DNA of 5,557 nt from CAISDH01 sp964398805 (lineage in GTDB: Archaea; Micrarchaeota; Micrarchaeia; Micrarchaeales; Micrarchaeaceae). Positions 5,375 to 5,557 of the stretch are shown one piece after another. Under the pieces are notes generated by a model. It was not told the origin of the DNA. It saw only the letters and a program-made list of their open reading frames with translations, and ran no database searches. The position numbers and the translations under genes are program-made. Each line of letters starts with the position of its first letter. Position 1 is the first letter of the stretch. The stretch covers positions 1 through 5,557 of the forward strand of contig CAYNNI010000048.1 in NCBI GenBank assembly GCA_964398805.1. Direction: 5' to 3'.

Positions 5375-5417
5375 CTCCGGCACGCTCAGGGCGCTGCTGA
5401 AGACGCAGAAGCCTTAA
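5375..5417 (+). pseudogene. Duplicated 3' fragment of pop5 (rnp2)
   Basis: The last 43 bases of pop5 including its TAA stop (5415-5417) are repeated here, cut off from any start codon or promoter of their own. The fragment has no coding role on the plus strand. On the minus strand it supplies the end and stop codon of the second antitoxin copy, which may explain why it was carried along. Confidence 0.85.
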
Positions 5418-5557
5418 GAGCAAGGTATCTTGTCCTGACTCTGCCGCTGCATCTTTTCAGGTAGCCTTGCATCTTTTTGTAATCCAGCTGCCTGAATATG
5501 TTCTCATAAACATAGCCCTCGAGGCTCATTTTGTAGTATATGCAGTCTATAAGGGTC
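5386..5557 (-). CDS. Second copy of the AbiEi-like antitoxin, C-terminal part only
   Basis: The last 56 or so codons of a second antitoxin gene are visible, from TLIDCIYYKM to the same ASASSAAP end and TGA stop (5386-5388). The protein sequence is identical to residues 144-199 of the first copy; the one nucleotide difference is synonymous. The frame is open throughout. The N-terminal part and any second AbiEii gene lie outside the window, so completeness cannot be judged. Confidence 0.8.
   Translation of the reverse strand, partial: TLIDCIYYKMSLEGYVYENIFRQLDYKKMQGYLKRCSGRVRTRYLALKASASSAAP

Larger units (their letters stand above)
5375..5557. repeat. Direct repeat copy 2, running off the window end
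   Basis: This matches 4052-4234 in 182 of 183 positions. The junction on its left (TTTGAGAGA before CTCCGG) differs from pop5, so only the last 43 bases of pop5 are duplicated. The single change (G at 5464) alters a glycine codon of the antitoxin from GGT to GGC on the coding strand and is silent. Confidence 0.97.

Noticed and set aside
5295..5423. N-terminal extension of the AbiEii frame up to 5423
   Set aside because: Its first codons are antisense pop5 sequence identical to that opposite the real pop5 gene, and it contains the TATA box, so it is not expected to be translated.
4052..5557. Terminal repeat of a circular replicon, or integrase-type att sites flanking an element
   Set aside because: The first copy is internal, not at the window's other end, so circularity is not indicated. 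The repeat extends far into the antitoxin gene and no integrase is present, so tandem duplication is simpler.

Overview
The window looks like DPANN archaeal DNA, most likely a Micrarchaeota (ARMAN-type) genome. It carries archaeal information-processing genes (aIF2-beta, aIF1A, Orc1/Cdc6 and two protein subunits of RNase P), archaeal TATA-box promoters with leaderless or near-leaderless starts, and very short intergenic spaces. A damaged surface-protein gene combines a class III (archaellin/pilin-type) signal peptide with a LamG domain; that pairing is common in Micrarchaeota. The lineage call is an inference from these features. No rRNA or tRNA gene was seen.

Layout. (1) Bases 1-80, minus strand: two consecutive small hairpins resembling the right end of an IS200/IS605 (tnpB-type) element, abutting a LamG gene. 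(2) 73-642, minus: that class III signal/LamG gene, broken by two apparent one-base insertions. (3) 698-1135, minus: an unrecognised 145-residue protein with two predicted membrane segments. (4) 1136-1214: a compact divergent promoter region with a perfect 14-bp tandem repeat, each copy holding a TATA box. (5) 1215-1981, plus: aIF2-beta and aIF1A, 8 bases apart. (6) 2041-4094, plus: orc1/cdc6, RNase P p30-like (rnp3) and RNase P Pop5-like (rnp2), tightly packed behind their own TATA box. (7) 4052-5557, mostly minus: an AbiE-type (type IV) toxin-antitoxin pair, more AT-rich than its neighbours, followed by the beginning of a second copy of the same unit at an offset of 1323 bases.

How the genes fit together. 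The plus-strand block links translation initiation (aIF2-beta, aIF1A), replication initiation (Orc1/Cdc6) and tRNA 5'-end maturation (p30 and Pop5, which work in the same ribonucleoprotein). The AbiE module enters convergently against pop5: the antitoxin reading frame ends inside the 3' end of pop5 on the opposite strand. This pop5 tail was carried along in the duplication, so the second unit starts with a 43-base pop5 fragment. The toxin-like AbiEii gene comes first and the AbiEi-like gene second, with an ATGA overlap; canonical abiE has the opposite order. The window ends inside the second copy, so whether it is a true tandem array or an assembly effect cannot be settled here. The single difference between the 183-base copies is synonymous, which favours a functional second copy or a strain variant.

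The most noteworthy region is the duplicated, order-inverted AbiE module fused to the end of pop5. No wholly new system could be demonstrated.
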